A stretch of 64,000 nt of DNA from Saccharopolyspora indica (GTDB lineage: Bacteria; Actinomycetota; Actinomycetes; Mycobacteriales; Pseudonocardiaceae). A model generated the notes under the pieces. The model ran no database searches. It saw nothing but the letters and a program-made list of their open reading frames with translations, and was not told where the DNA came from. A program made the position numbers and the translations under genes. Location of the stretch: NCBI RefSeq assembly GCF_027853965.1, contig NZ_JAQGLB010000002.1, positions 372,001 through 436,000 of the forward strand. The letters run 5' to 3'. Shown here piece after piece: positions 34,816-45,351 of the stretch (within the stretch, counting starts at the first letter, position 1; the number at the start of each line of letters is the position of its first letter).

Positions 34816-35547
34816 TTACTCAGGCGCGGACGGCTTCGCCGACAAGCTCTCAGGTCCCATCTGGGCGAGCAGCTCGTCCAGGAACCCGCCCGCTTCCTCC
34901 GCCGCCCGCCGCGGGTCGCCGTCGCGCACCGCGGTGAGCAGCGCTGTGTGCGAGACGTGCTGCTCCGGCGGGATCTCGGGGTTGAAGGTGGTCGCCACGC
35001 TGGAGGTCACCGCTTCGCGGATCCCGTCGTAGAGCGAGATCAGCACCGGGTTGTGCGAGGCCGCGACCAGGATCCGGTGGAACTCGGTGTCGGTGGTGAC
35101 GACCGCTTCGCTGTCGCGGTTCTGCACCGCGGCGTCCCGCTCGGCCAGGCAGGCCGACATCTGCCGCAGCTCTTCCTCGGTGCGCGCCCGCGCGGCCAGC
35201 CGTGCGCCTTCGACCTCCAGCGCGCGCCGCACCTCCAGGATCTGGCGCAGCTCCGGCCCGCACAGCTTGCGGACCGCGCCGGAGATCTCGTTGGTGGCGC
35301 GCACGAACGTGCCGTCGCCCTGGCGGACCTCCAGCAGTCCGGCGTGCGAGAGAGCGCGCACCGCCTCCCGGACGGTGTTGCGCCCGACGCCCAGCGCGGC
35401 CACCAGTTCGGCCTCGGGCGGGATCTTCTCGCCGAGCGGCCATTCCCCGGACGTCACGAGCTGGCGGATCTGGGCGATGACCTGATCGACCAGCCCGGTC
35501 CGTTTGGCGGTGACCAAAGGCACTGACAGGTCCTTTCGTCCAAACAT
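34816..35547 (-). CDS. GntR/FadR-family transcriptional regulator
   Basis: 243 residues: winged HTH (about 15-80, LVDQVIAQIRQLVTSGEWPLGEKIPPEAELVAALGVGRNTVREAVRALSHAGLLEVRQGDGTFV) and an all-helical FCD ligand domain with metal-binding His positions (TEFHRILVAASHN, HVSHTALLTAV). Divergent from the MFS gene 25 bp away; a dyad covers the shared promoter. FCD regulators usually sense organic acids or amino acids. Confidence 0.9.
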   Translation of the reverse strand: MFGRKDLSVPLVTAKRTGLVDQVIAQIRQLVTSGEWPLGEKIPPEAELVAALGVGRNTVREAVRALSHAGLLEVRQGDGTFVRATNEISGAVRKLCGPELRQILEVRRALEVEGARLAARARTEEELRQMSACLAERDAAVQNRDSEAVVTTDTEFHRILVAASHNPVLISLYDGIREAVTSSVATTFNPEIPPEQHVSHTALLTAVRDGDPRRAAEEAGGFLDELLAQMGPESLSAKPSAPE

Positions 35548-35564
35548 CCTACGTTTGACATACT
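35541..35564. promoter_or_regulatory. CAAAC-N7-GTTTG dyad and overlapping promoter
   Basis: The dyad (35541-35557) covers the start codon of the gntR-like gene. Next to it CATACT (35559-35564) ends eight bases before the divergent MFS ATG. One bound regulator would shut both genes. Confidence 0.55.
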
Positions 35565-35572
35565 AGGTCGTG

Positions 35573-36874
35573 ATGTCCAGCGAGTCACGTACCCAGCACG
35601 TCCCTGACCATGTGGCTGACCAGGATGCCACCCGACTCCCCGCCGATGTGCACCCGGACGCGCTCACGCGCGAGAACGACGGCGCCGCCGAAACCGTCAA
35701 CCCGAACCGGCATCTCGCGACCGCCGGTGGCGGTCTGCTGCTCGCCGGCGTGGCGCTCGCGGCGGCGAACATGCGCCCTGCGGTCACCAGCCTGGCGTCG
35801 GTGCTCGGTGAGGTGCGGGACTCGCTCGGCGCGTCCAGCACCTGGGCGAGCGTCGTGACGTCGGTGCCCACGCTGTGCTTCGGCGTGGCGGGCATCGGTG
35901 CTCCGCTGCTGGCGCGGCGGATGGGCATCAACAAGGTCATCGCGTTCTCGCTGGCGGTGCTGACCGCCGCGATGCTGGTGCGGACGGTCGGCGGCACGTG
36001 GACGGTGCTCGGCGGCACGGTCCTGGTGTGCGCGGCGATCGCGATGTGCAACGTGCTGATCCCGGTGGTCGTCAAGGAGTCGTTCCCGACCAAGGTCGGG
36101 ATGGCCACCGCGCTCTACACGACGGCGATGGCCGCGGGCGGTTCGCTCGGCTCGGCGCTGACGCCGTACCTGAACTCCGCCACCGGCAGCTGGCGGCTCG
36201 CGCTGGCCACCTGGGCCGTGGTGGCCCTGGCCGCGTTGTGCGTGTGGGTGCCCGCCACGGCCCGCCGCTCATCGGCGCGCCAGGTGACGGCCTCCACCGG
36301 GCCTCGGCGGTCGCTGATGCGCAGCCCGCTGGCGTGGGTGATCACCGGGTACTTCGCGCTGCAGTCGCTGGTCGCCTACGTCGTGATGGGCTGGCTGCCC
36401 GAGGTGTTCAAGGGCGCCGGGATGGACAGCACCACCGCGGGCATGCTGCTCGGCCTGCTGCTGCTGGTCGGCGTGCCGATCAACATGATCCTGCCGCCGC
36501 TGGTGACCAAGACCCGCAGCCAGTCCGCCTGGGCCGTCGGGCTCGCGGCGCTCAACATCATCGGCATGCTCGGCCTGCTGCTGGCGCCGATGAGCATGCC
36601 GGTGGTGTGGGCGGTGTCGATCGGCATCGGCATGAGCGCGTTCCCGCTGGCGCTGGTGCTCATCTCGCTGCGCACGGCCAACGCGGCCGACACCGGCTCG
36701 CTGTCGGCGATGTCGCAGAGCATCGGCTACCTGATCGCGTCCTTCGGCCCGTTCCTGTTCGGCGTCCTGCACGACGTGACCGGAGCCTGGTCGGCCTCGC
36801 TCGTGGTGCTCCTGGTGGTGGTAGCGGTCCAGTCGGTGTTCGGCGTCATCGCCGGCCGCCCCCGCACGGTCTGA
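35573..36874 (+). CDS. MFS transporter, CynX/NimT type
   Basis: 433 residues, a polar 45-residue N-terminus and about twelve membrane helices. AAANMRPAVTSLASVLGEVRDSLG and the SLRTANAADTGSLSAMSQSIGYLIASFGP segment match the cyanate/2-nitroimidazole (CynX/NimT/YeaN) group of exporters or anion carriers. Substrate unknown. ATG 35573 (GTG 35570 possible) follows a -10-like CATACT at 8 nt. Divergent from and probably repressed by the GntR/FadR regulator. Confidence 0.86.
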   Translation: MSSESRTQHVPDHVADQDATRLPADVHPDALTRENDGAAETVNPNRHLATAGGGLLLAGVALAAANMRPAVTSLASVLGEVRDSLGASSTWASVVTSVPTLCFGVAGIGAPLLARRMGINKVIAFSLAVLTAAMLVRTVGGTWTVLGGTVLVCAAIAMCNVLIPVVVKESFPTKVGMATALYTTAMAAGGSLGSALTPYLNSATGSWRLALATWAVVALAALCVWVPATARRSSARQVTASTGPRRSLMRSPLAWVITGYFALQSLVAYVVMGWLPEVFKGAGMDSTTAGMLLGLLLLVGVPINMILPPLVTKTRSQSAWAVGLAALNIIGMLGLLLAPMSMPVVWAVSIGIGMSAFPLALVLISLRTANAADTGSLSAMSQSIGYLIASFGPFLFGVLHDVTGAWSASLVVLLVVVAVQSVFGVIAGRPRTV

Positions 36875-36893
36875 CCCCGATCGGGGGAGGAGC

Positions 36894-36936
36894 GAAGGGC
36901 ACCTTTCACCGACTAACTTGGTGAAAGGTGCCCTTC
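36894..36936. repeat. Family B hairpin, copy 3
   Basis: Perfect 17-bp arms 36894-36910 and 36920-36936 (GAAGGGCACCTTTCACC) with a 9-nt loop. First of two tandem hairpins between the convergent MFS and gdhA genes. Confidence 0.82.
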
Positions 36937-36979
36937 ACCTTCTCCGACCACCTTCTGTGCCCGTGTGGCGATGCATGGG

Positions 36980-37024
36980 CGAAGGGCACCTTTGACCTGC
37001 TTAGTTGGTCGAAGGTGCCCTTCG
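36980..37024. repeat. Family B hairpin, copy 4
   Basis: Eighteen-bp arms 36980-36997 and 37007-37024 with one T.G wobble and a 9-nt loop (TGCTTAGTT). Same GAAGGGCACCTTT core as copy 3, 70 bp on. Confidence 0.8.
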
Positions 37025-37080
37025 TCTGGTCTTGCGTGCGGGACTCGGCGGTTGCCCTGGTGACCGTCGAGTCCCGCTGA

Positions 37081-38538
<1,458 letters not shown>

Positions 38539-38564
38539 TCACGCGAGCTGCGACGCTCGCGTGA
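38539..38564. terminator. Hairpin between the mtr operon and gdhA
   Basis: TCACGCGAG (38539-38547) and CTCGCGTGA (38556-38564) with an 8-nt loop, 49 bp past the mycothione reductase stop on its strand. No T-run. Confidence 0.4.
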
Positions 38565-38612
38565 CGTGCGGTGACGATCAGGTATTCGGTTGTGGAACTC
38601 CGCCCGCCGACC

Positions 38613-40010
38613 TCAGTTCAGCGGCAGGTTGAGCAGGGCGTTCTCGATTAGCTCGGGCATGCCGGGGTGGATCCAGTACTGGCCGCGGGCCATGCTGCTC
38701 GCGTCCAGGCCGAACTGCATCGCCTGGATCAGCGGCTGGATCAGGGTCGGGGCCTGCGGGCCGATGATGTGCGCGCCCAGCAGCTGGCCGGTGTCCGGGT
38801 CGGCGAGCAGCTTGGCGAAACCGGTGGTGTCCTCCATCGCCCAGCCGTAGGCGATGCCCGCGTAGTCCTGGACCGACGTGACGTACTCGACGTCGCGCTC
38901 CTGGGCCACCTGCTCGGTCAGGCCGACCGAAGCGATCTGCGGTGCGGAGAACACCGCGTGCGGGACGAACCGGTGGTCGGACTCGATCGGGGTCTCCGGG
39001 TGCAGCAGGTTGTGCTGCACCACGCGCATCTCGTGGTTGGCGACGTGCTTGAGCTCGTGGTCGGAGCTGATGTCGCCCATCGCCCACACGCCGTCGACCG
39101 AGGTGCGCTGGGTGGCGTCGACCTTGATCTTGCCGTTGCCGGTGAGCTCCAGCCCGCCCTCGGCGGCGTCGAGGAGGTCGGCGTTGGGCACCCGGCCGAC
39201 CGCGATCAGCAGCGCCTCGGCCTCCACCACCTCGGCGCCCTCCGGGCCCTCCAGGTGCAGGCGCACCAGGTCGCCCTCGCGCTCGACGGAGATCTCCTTG
39301 CGGTTGAGCCGCAGGTCCCAGCGCTGGGCGGCGAGCTCGGTGAAGCGCGCCGAGACGTCGGTGTCCTCGCTGCGCAGCACCCGGCCGGAGCGGCCGATCA
39401 TGGTCACCTCGACGCCGAGCGCGGAGAACACGTGCGCGAACTCGGCGCCGACGAACCCGGTGCCCATGATGATCATCCGGCGGGGCAGCCGCTCGAGTCG
39501 CATCACGGTGTCGCTGGTGTAGTGGTCGACCTCGTCCAGGCCGGGGATGGCCGGGATCGCCGGACGCCCGCCTGCGGCCACCACGAACCGGTCGGCGGTG
39601 ATCGTCTCGGGGCCGTCCGCGGTCTGCACCGTCAGCTGCTTGACGCCGGTGAACCGGGCCGTGCCCGAGTAGAGCGTGACGTTCGGGTTGTCCTCGGCGC
39701 GGTAGCGGCGGCCGCCCGCGGCGATCGGGTCGATCCGGCCGAAGATCCGGTCCCGGACGTCGGGCCAGCGCACGTCGCGCAGCTCGAGGTCGACGCCGAG
39801 CTTGGCGCCGCTGCCCGGAGCGCTCGCCACGTCCGCGGTGTGCACGAACATCTTCGTCGGGATGCAGCCGACGTTCAGGCAGGTGCCGCCGTAGGCGTCG
39901 TTGGGGCCGATGCCCTTCTCGACGATGGCGACGTCCCAGTCGGCGAACCGGTCGTCGAGGATCGAGTTGCCGGAGCCGGAACCGATGATCACTAGGTCGA
40001 AGTGGCGCAC
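38613..40010 (-). CDS. mtr: Mycothione reductase
   Basis: FAD/NADPH disulphide reductase that keeps mycothiol reduced. 465 residues: FAD motif IIGSGSGN near residue 10, redox-active disulphide in GGTCLNVGCIPTK, NADPH domain GTGFVGAEFA, VWAMGDIS, and a C-terminal dimer domain with the catalytic pair in WIHPGMPELIENALLNL. The missing middle Gly of GxGxxG (GSGSG) and that C-terminal motif are typical of mycothione rather than glutathione reductases. GTG 40010, 14 bp downstream of the VanZ-like gene, probably one operon. Confidence 0.9.
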   Translation of the reverse strand: MRHFDLVIIGSGSGNSILDDRFADWDVAIVEKGIGPNDAYGGTCLNVGCIPTKMFVHTADVASAPGSGAKLGVDLELRDVRWPDVRDRIFGRIDPIAAGGRRYRAEDNPNVTLYSGTARFTGVKQLTVQTADGPETITADRFVVAAGGRPAIPAIPGLDEVDHYTSDTVMRLERLPRRMIIMGTGFVGAEFAHVFSALGVEVTMIGRSGRVLRSEDTDVSARFTELAAQRWDLRLNRKEISVEREGDLVRLHLEGPEGAEVVEAEALLIAVGRVPNADLLDAAEGGLELTGNGKIKVDATQRTSVDGVWAMGDISSDHELKHVANHEMRVVQHNLLHPETPIESDHRFVPHAVFSAPQIASVGLTEQVAQERDVEYVTSVQDYAGIAYGWAMEDTTGFAKLLADPDTGQLLGAHIIGPQAPTLIQPLIQAMQFGLDASSMARGQYWIHPGMPELIENALLNLPLN

Positions 40011-40024
40011 TGGTCCATCCTGCC

Positions 40025-41041
40025 TCACGTCGAGCGGGCCGCGGTCGGCGCGCGCTGGCTTTGTCTGGCGTCGATCACTTCCAACCCGGCGATCCGCCCG
40101 GTGATTCCGCGGTGATCTCCGGTGTTCGTCACGCCCCAGGCGTGCACCGCGCACCACAGGACCCCCAGCGCCACATCCGCTTCTCCGAGCACACCGGTGC
40201 ACACGCCTTGAACCGCGGCGAAGCCGCCGAGCCCGGACGTCCAGCGCAGCAGCGCCGCGACCGCCGGGCGGGTGGGTGCGCGGGCGCGCAGGCAGACCGC
40301 GTGCTGGCCGAGCGAGCTGCCACCGCTGACGAGCATCGCGGTCAGCAGCACGGCGGCGGGCGCGAACCAGAGCGCCGTGGCCTCCCACCAGGCGTTCGGA
40401 GCCGTTCCGGTCAGCCAGAGCACCAGCTCCGCGACACGTGCGCCTGCGATGCCCAGCCACCAGAGCAGGAGCAGGTCGCAGCTCATGCCCAGCAACCGGC
40501 GCGACGCGCTGACCGGGCGCGGCACCGCTGGTCGGTCGCGGGCAGCGGTGGGCACGCGGCGCAGCAGCGGCGCGCCCAGCGTGCCGAGCACCGCGCCGGT
40601 GGTGTTGGCGATGATGTCGTTGACGTCGAACACCCGGTACGGCGCCGGGAGCAGGAACCACATCCCGGTGAGCTGGGTCAGCTCGACGAGCACCGACGCG
40701 GTGCCGCCGACCAGCGCGGCCGCGACCGGGCCGCGCCGCAGCAGTGCCCCGAGCGGGACGAAGAGCGCGATGTTGCAGGCGAACTGCTCCAGCACCGCTG
40801 AGTCGCGGAGACCGGCGAACGGCCGCCACTGCGGTTCGAAGCCGGTCCCGGCGCCAGGCAGCGGCAGCAGCACGTAGCAGGCCAGCGCGGTCGCGTAGAG
40901 CAGCGCGGCGAAGCGCAGCAGCGCGACGCCCGCGCGGAGCTCGCCGTGCCGCCGGTGCTCGGCGGCGACGAACGGCGCGAACAGCACCGCCGCCAGGCCG
41001 GTGGCGACCAGCACGGCGAACGAACCCGGCAGCACGTTCAT
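40025..41041 (-). CDS. VanZ-RDD membrane protein
   Basis: 338 residues and about seven to eight membrane helices. The first half is a VanZ-like domain (LACYVLLPLPGAGTGFEPQWRPF, FACNIALFVPLGALL, SVLVELTQLTGMWFLLPAPYRVFDVNDIIANTTGAVLG). The second half resembles an RDD domain (SASRRLLGMSCDLLLLWWLGI and SLGQHAVCLRAR). VanZ proteins affect teicoplanin-type resistance or surface protein display; this one cannot be assigned. ATG 41041 follows GAGGAGATCG. Confidence 0.82.
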   Translation of the reverse strand: MNVLPGSFAVLVATGLAAVLFAPFVAAEHRRHGELRAGVALLRFAALLYATALACYVLLPLPGAGTGFEPQWRPFAGLRDSAVLEQFACNIALFVPLGALLRRGPVAAALVGGTASVLVELTQLTGMWFLLPAPYRVFDVNDIIANTTGAVLGTLGAPLLRRVPTAARDRPAVPRPVSASRRLLGMSCDLLLLWWLGIAGARVAELVLWLTGTAPNAWWEATALWFAPAAVLLTAMLVSGGSSLGQHAVCLRARAPTRPAVAALLRWTSGLGGFAAVQGVCTGVLGEADVALGVLWCAVHAWGVTNTGDHRGITGRIAGLEVIDARQSQRAPTAARST

Positions 41042-41131
41042 CTCGATCTCCTCGTCCGAGAACCTCCCCGCTTATAAAGAGGCGCGAAGGCCCGTTTCAG
41101 ATACATCTCGATCGAGTGATCGCCGGGCGCG

Positions 41132-41171
41132 AAAAAGCCGCGCCCGCCCCGGGATCCGGGCGAGCGCGGCT
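41132..41171 (-). terminator. Intrinsic terminator of the PEBP gene
   Basis: On the minus strand AGCCGCGC pairs with GCGCGGCT (41164-41171 with 41136-41143) and is followed by a run of five T. It starts 13 bp after the PEBP stop codon. Confidence 0.7.
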
Positions 41172-41184
41172 CAGGTTCTCGGTA

Positions 41185-41730
41185 TCAGTGCTGGTAGGTG
41201 GGGGTGATCACGGCGCGGGCCAGGGTGTGGAAGGCCAGGTTGAAGCTGATCACCGCCGGGCTGGCCGTGTCGTCCGGGCCGAGCTTCTCGGTGTCCACCG
41301 CGTGCACCACGAAGTAGTAGCGGTGCGGGCGGTCGCCGGGCGGCGGGGCGGCGCCGCCGAAGGCCCGCTCGCCGAAGTCGTTGGCCACGTGGAAGGACCC
41401 GGCCGGGATGCCGTGGCCGTTGCGGTTGCCCGCGTCGGTGGCCAGCTCGGTGACGTCGGCCGGGATGTCGGCCAGCACCCAGTGCCAGAAGCCGCCCGGG
41501 ATCGGCGCGTCCGGGTCGAAGCAGGTCACCACGAAGCTCTTGGTGGCCTCGGGGAAGCCCGACCAGCGCAGGTGCGGCGAGAGGTTCTGCCCGCCGGCGC
41601 CCATCCCGTCGAAGACCTGGGCCTGCGGCATCGGCCGTCCGTCGGACACGTCGTCGGAGGTGACGTCGAAGCCCGGGACCGCGGGCAGCAGCGAGTACGG
41701 ATCGGGGTCGATCGGGCGCTCCAGACTCAT
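41185..41730 (-). CDS. YbhB/YbcL-family PEBP (Raf kinase inhibitor-like) protein
   Basis: 181 residues of the bacterial phosphatidylethanolamine-binding-protein fold: [40 protein letters not shown] and [13 protein letters not shown]-like loop ([15 protein letters not shown]) that line the anion-binding pocket. Cytosolic; function in bacteria poorly known. ATG 41730 has GGAGG nine bases upstream. The long frame upstream is the shadow of the divergent kinase gene. Confidence 0.9.
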   Translation of the reverse strand: MSLERPIDPDPYSLLPAVPGFDVTSDDVSDGRPMPQAQVFDGMGAGGQNLSPHLRWSGFPEATKSFVVTCFDPDAPIPGGFWHWVLADIPADVTELATDAGNRNGHGIPAGSFHVANDFGERAFGGAAPPPGDRPHRYYFVVHAVDTEKLGPDDTASPAVISFNLAFHTLARAVITPTYQH

Positions 41731-41869
41731 TGCGAGCAACCTCCATTCCTGGGACTGAGGACGATCAACGGTCAGCTTAGGGATTGCCGCAGCGGCGGGC
41801 TCGGGTGCCGCGCTCAGCAGTGTGATTGCGTCTGCTGCAACGGGAGTGTGTATTCCGCACAATCCTCGA

Positions 41870-41875
41870 TAGGCT
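41870..41875 (+). promoter_or_regulatory. -10-like TAGGCT of the PfkB-type kinase gene
   Basis: Ends eight bases before ATG 41884; supports that start as a leaderless one. Confidence 0.4.
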
Positions 41876-41883
41876 GGGCGGCG

Positions 41884-42876
41884 ATGACGTGGCGGATCGA
41901 GGAGGCGGACGTGGTGGAGCCGGGCCCCGAGGTGCTGTGCTTGGGGGAGACGATGTCGCTGGTCTCCCCGGCCGACCCGGTCCCCCTGGAGCAGGCACCG
42001 GTCTTCACGCTCTCCGCGGGCGGCGCGGAGTCCAACGTCGCCATCCACCTGGCCGCGCTGGGGCACCGGGTCGGCTGGGCGAGCCGGGTCGGCGACGACC
42101 CGCTGGGGCGCCGCATGGTCGCCGCCATCGCCGCGGCAGGCGTTGACACCGGCCTGGTCGAGGTGCGGGCGGACGCGCCCACCGGCGTCTACTTCAAGGA
42201 TCCCGGCCCGCACGGCACGCGGGTGCACTACTACCGCGCCGGATCCGCGGCGTCCACGATGGACGCGGACTTCCTGCCCGACGAGCCGCTCGACGCGCCG
42301 CGGCTGCTGCACCTGTCGGGCATCACGCCCGCGCTTTCAGCGGGCTGCGACCGGCTGATCCGCCACCTGCTCACCCGCCACCGCCGAGCCCGGATCACCT
42401 TCGACGTGAACTACCGACCGGCGCTGTGGCCGGTCGAGCGGGCCGGGCCGGTGCTGCGCGAGCTCGCCCAGCTCGCCGACACCGCGTTCGTCGGGCTGGA
42501 CGAGGCGACCACGCTCTGGGGCGTGGAAACCCCTGAAGACGTGCGGGAAGTGCTGAACCGGCCGAGCGTCGTCGTGGTCAAGGACGGCGCCATCGCCGCG
42601 CACGCGCTCGGATCCGAGACGGTGACCGTGCCCGCGCCGAAGGTCGAGGTCGTCGAGCCGGTGGGGGCCGGGGACGCCTTCGCCGCCGGGTACCTCTCCG
42701 GCGTGCTGCGCGGCGCCGACGTCGCGCGCTGCCTTCGGCTCGGGCACCTGCTGGCCGCGCACAGCCTGCTCAGCACCGAGGACCACACGACATCGCCGGA
42801 TCGCGAAGACCTGGAGCGGTGGCTCGACTGCGACGAAACGCGTTGGCGCGCACTGAGCTTCAGCTCCCGGTCCTGA
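41884..42876 (+). CDS. PfkB-family sugar kinase (KDG kinase-like)
   Basis: 330 residues of the ribokinase fold: [11 protein letters not shown] opening, [15 protein letters not shown] substrate motif, [18 protein letters not shown] and the signature [17 protein letters not shown] with the catalytic Asp. This pattern is closest to 2-dehydro-3-deoxygluconokinases (KdgK) that phosphorylate KDG for entry to the Entner-Doudoroff route. ATG 41884 may be leaderless; GTG 41911 behind GGAGG is the alternative. Followed by a hydroxyacid dehydrogenase on the same strand. Confidence 0.85.
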   Translation: MTWRIEEADVVEPGPEVLCLGETMSLVSPADPVPLEQAPVFTLSAGGAESNVAIHLAALGHRVGWASRVGDDPLGRRMVAAIAAAGVDTGLVEVRADAPTGVYFKDPGPHGTRVHYYRAGSAASTMDADFLPDEPLDAPRLLHLSGITPALSAGCDRLIRHLLTRHRRARITFDVNYRPALWPVERAGPVLRELAQLADTAFVGLDEATTLWGVETPEDVREVLNRPSVVVVKDGAIAAHALGSETVTVPAPKVEVVEPVGAGDAFAAGYLSGVLRGADVARCLRLGHLLAAHSLLSTEDHTTSPDREDLERWLDCDETRWRALSFSSRS

Positions 42877-42959
42877 CGCGCCGGGGGTGGTGGCAGTGGC
42901 CACCGGACCGGCGTTGGAAGATGCCGAGCAGCTGCCGAGCGTTCCCGAATGGAGTAGTC

Positions 42960-43871
42960 GTGAAGGTCCACGTTGGTCCGGTCGCCCAGCCCGAGCTGGA
43001 AGCCGCCGTCGTCGCGGCCGGTGCCGAGCTCGGCCCGGCCGCCGACGCCACCGCGCTGATCTGGTTCGGCGGTGAACCGGCGCGGTTCGCCGAGCTCGAC
43101 CACGCCGCCCTGGAGTGGGTGCAGCTGCCGTCGGCGGGCGTCGAGCACTGGGCGGCGGCCGGTGCGCTGCGGGACGGTGTCACCTTCACCTCGGCGGCGG
43201 GTGCCTTCGCGCGGACCGTCGCCGAGCACGCTTTGGGCCTGATGCTGGCCGGTGCGCGCCGGATTCACCTGATGGCGCGCGCTTCGGAGTGGTCGCGGCC
43301 GGAGGGGATGCGCGGCGTCGCCGGCGCCACCGTCGGCATCATCGGCGCCGGCGGCATCGGCGGTTCGCTGATCGAGCTGCTGCGGCCGTTCGGCGTGCGG
43401 GTGCTCGCGGTGAACCGGTCCGGCAAGCCCGTGGACGGTGCGGCCGCGACCTGGCGCTCCGACGACGTCGAAGGCGTCCGCGAGCTGCTCGCCGAATCGG
43501 ACTTCGTGGTCGTCGCCGCGCCCGCCACGGCGGCGACCGCGCGGCTGATCGACGCCGCAGCGCTGGCCCGGATGAAGCCCGGTGCCTGGCTGGTCAACGT
43601 GGCGCGCGGGCCGCTGGTCGACACCGAGGCGCTGGTCGCGGCGCTGGACGCGGGGCGCATCGGCGGTGCGGCGCTGGACGTCACCGATCCGGAACCGCTG
43701 CCCGACGGGCACCCGCTGTTCCAGCACCCGCGGGCGATCATCTCGCCGCACACCGCCAACCCGAAGTCGCTGATGATCCCGGCGCTGGCCCGCCGAGTCG
43801 AGGAGAACGTCCGGCGCAGGCTGGCGGGCGAACCGCTCCTCGGCGTCGTGGACCGCACCGCGGGCTACTGA
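42960..43871 (+). CDS. D-isomer-specific 2-hydroxyacid dehydrogenase
   Basis: 303 residues: NAD-binding GIIGAGGIGGSLIELLRPFGVRVLAVNRSG in the centre, the catalytic Arg in NVARGPLVDTEALV, Glu in DVTDPEPLPDGHPL and His in ISPHTANP. The family reduces 2-keto acids to D-2-hydroxy acids (glyoxylate/hydroxypyruvate or similar). GTG 42960 has GGAG five bases upstream. Probably co-transcribed with the sugar kinase 83 bp before it. Confidence 0.87.
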   Translation: MKVHVGPVAQPELEAAVVAAGAELGPAADATALIWFGGEPARFAELDHAALEWVQLPSAGVEHWAAAGALRDGVTFTSAAGAFARTVAEHALGLMLAGARRIHLMARASEWSRPEGMRGVAGATVGIIGAGGIGGSLIELLRPFGVRVLAVNRSGKPVDGAAATWRSDDVEGVRELLAESDFVVVAAPATAATARLIDAAALARMKPGAWLVNVARGPLVDTEALVAALDAGRIGGAALDVTDPEPLPDGHPLFQHPRAIISPHTANPKSLMIPALARRVEENVRRRLAGEPLLGVVDRTAGY

Positions 43872-44253
43872 TCGCATTCCGGCGGTCGGGCAGCAGCGCG
43901 CCGGGCATTCGATTTGTCCATATTGGAGCGGCGGAATCGGTGGTCGGCAGCTCCGGCATCCGGAATCGCGGAAGGCCTATCGGAGGATTGACAAACCTCC
44001 GGGTGTCATGAGTGGGAATACGCAATTCCCGGCGGTGGAAAGACCTTGCGCATTAAAGTCCTATTTGGACAGTTCAGGTCCGCCATTCGAGTGGATATTT
44101 TCCGGAATTTCCACTCGAACGGGTTGTGCAGGTTGGTGCAACTGTATCCAACAGCGGGTCGTGATCCTCTTTCTAATGGACACTTTGGTCGAGCCGGAGA
44201 CGGCGGGTCGAAACCGCGACCTGCCGGGAGGCTCCGGGGGAGGAGGCAACGAC
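43872..44253. other. AT-rich intergenic region before trypsin 1
   Basis: About 380 bp with visibly lower GC than its surroundings and no convincing gene. It holds a GGAGG/CCTCC dyad around TTGACA at 43988-43993, the palindrome at 44086-44119, a GTTGG/CCAAC dyad near 44131-44150, and GGGGGAGGAGG just before the protease start. It looks like a regulated promoter region with a long 5' leader. Confidence 0.5.
44086..44119. promoter_or_regulatory. Long hyphenated palindrome in the trypsin 1 leader
   Basis: TTCGAGTGGA (44086-44095) and TCCACTCGAA (44110-44119) flank a centre with TTCCGGAA symmetry. ATATTTTCCGGAA at 44095-44107 recurs with one change at 48342-48354 before trypsin 2. Confidence 0.55.
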
Positions 44254-45060
44254 ATGGCGGACACTCGGAGCCGGGTGTGGTCGGTGGCCGGATTGCTGGC
44301 GGCGGCGACGTTGTCGTCGGGACTGCTGGCCCCGGCGGCCGGTGCGGCGGAATCCGGAACCGCGGGGACCGCGGCGCCCCCCATCGTCGGGGGTGAGCCG
44401 GCCAAGATCGCCGACCACCCCTGGGTGGTGTACCTGACCGACGCCCAGGGCAACCAGTTCTGCGGCGGCACCGTCGCCAAGGCCAACAAGATCATCACCG
44501 CGGCGCACTGCGTCAGCGGGGACAAGCCCGAGGCGGTCCAGGTCGTCGCGGGCCGGGAGAGCAAGCAGAACACCGATGGCACGGTCGCGAAGGTGACCGG
44601 CATCTGGGTGCACCCGCAGTACCAGGACGCCAACAGCGGTTCGGACGTCGCGGTGCTCACCCTCGGCCAGGACCTGCCGCAGCAGCCGCTGGCGGTGGCG
44701 TCCAAGGACGACTCGGCGCTCTACGAGGCGGGCAAGACAGCCGGTGTGCTCGGCTGGGGGGCCACCGCGGAGGGCGGCGAGGCGTCGGAAACCCTGCAGA
44801 AGGCGGAGGTCCCGCTGACCAGCGACGCCGACTGCCAGAAGGCGTACCCGCAGTACAAGGCGGAGGCCATGGTGTGCGCCGGGTTCCCGGAGGGCGGCGT
44901 GGACAGCTGCCAGGGCGACTCGGGCGGACCGCTGGTGGTGGAGAACAAGCTGGTCGGCATCGTCTCGACCGGCAACGGCTGCGCCCGGCCGAACGCACCG
45001 GGCATCTACACCCGCGTGGCCGCCTACCACGACGACGTGCAGCAGCAGCTGGACTCCTGA
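44254..45060 (+). CDS. Secreted trypsin-like serine protease 1
   Basis: 268-residue S1-family protease. Signal peptide of about 32 residues (VWSVAGLLAAATLSSGLL), short propeptide, mature start IVGG at residue 44. Catalytic His in TAAHC, Asp in SDVAVLTL and Ser in GDSGGP; Asp six residues before the Ser (VDSCQGDSGG) predicts cleavage after Lys/Arg. Six Cys fit three disulphides. ATG 44254 follows GGGGGAGGAGG; the frame is open about 245 bp further upstream, but the secretion signal fixes the start. Paralogue of the protease at 48442. Confidence 0.93.
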   Translation: MADTRSRVWSVAGLLAAATLSSGLLAPAAGAAESGTAGTAAPPIVGGEPAKIADHPWVVYLTDAQGNQFCGGTVAKANKIITAAHCVSGDKPEAVQVVAGRESKQNTDGTVAKVTGIWVHPQYQDANSGSDVAVLTLGQDLPQQPLAVASKDDSALYEAGKTAGVLGWGATAEGGEASETLQKAEVPLTSDADCQKAYPQYKAEAMVCAGFPEGGVDSCQGDSGGPLVVENKLVGIVSTGNGCARPNAPGIYTRVAAYHDDVQQQLDS

Positions 45061-45147
45061 TCCGCTGAGGATGCGGCCGGGGCGCGGCGGGAGCGCCCCG
45101 GCCGCGTTCCTCTGTTTCCAGACTCGTTCTGCGTGGCGGTGCGGGTA

Positions 45148-45266
45148 GCGGAACCTCAGGGGCTCCCTGGACTGCGGGTGCCCCTCCTGATGTATGACCA
45201 ATACACGGCGGAGGGGCCGTCCTCGCCAGGAAGCCCCTGAGAACCCGCGGCGGTGCAAGCTGCGAG
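45148..45266. repeat. Family C structured repeat, copy 2
   Basis: Helix 1 pairs CTCAGGGGCT (45155-45164) with AGCCCCTGAG (45232-45241), a C.A mismatch, then CCTGG with CCAGG: the same shape as copy 1, with different paired bases. Helix 2 (GCCCCTCC 45180-45187 with GGAGGGGC 45210-45217) and the pseudoknot strands GCGGGT (45174-45179) and ACCCGC (45243-45248) are unchanged. Between convergent genes. Nothing is seen in 45267-45351. Confidence 0.8.
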
Positions 45267-45351
45267 GGTGGGTTATGCGCCTGCGGCGCATGCGGCAGCT
45301 CATGCCGTTGTTGCGATAGCTTCGCGATCGCGGCTCAAGAGAAGTCAACTG

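Noticed and set aside
44008-44253. N-terminal extension of trypsin 1
   Set aside because: The signal peptide begins at 44254 behind a strong ribosome-binding site, and the upstream DNA is AT-rich with palindromes.
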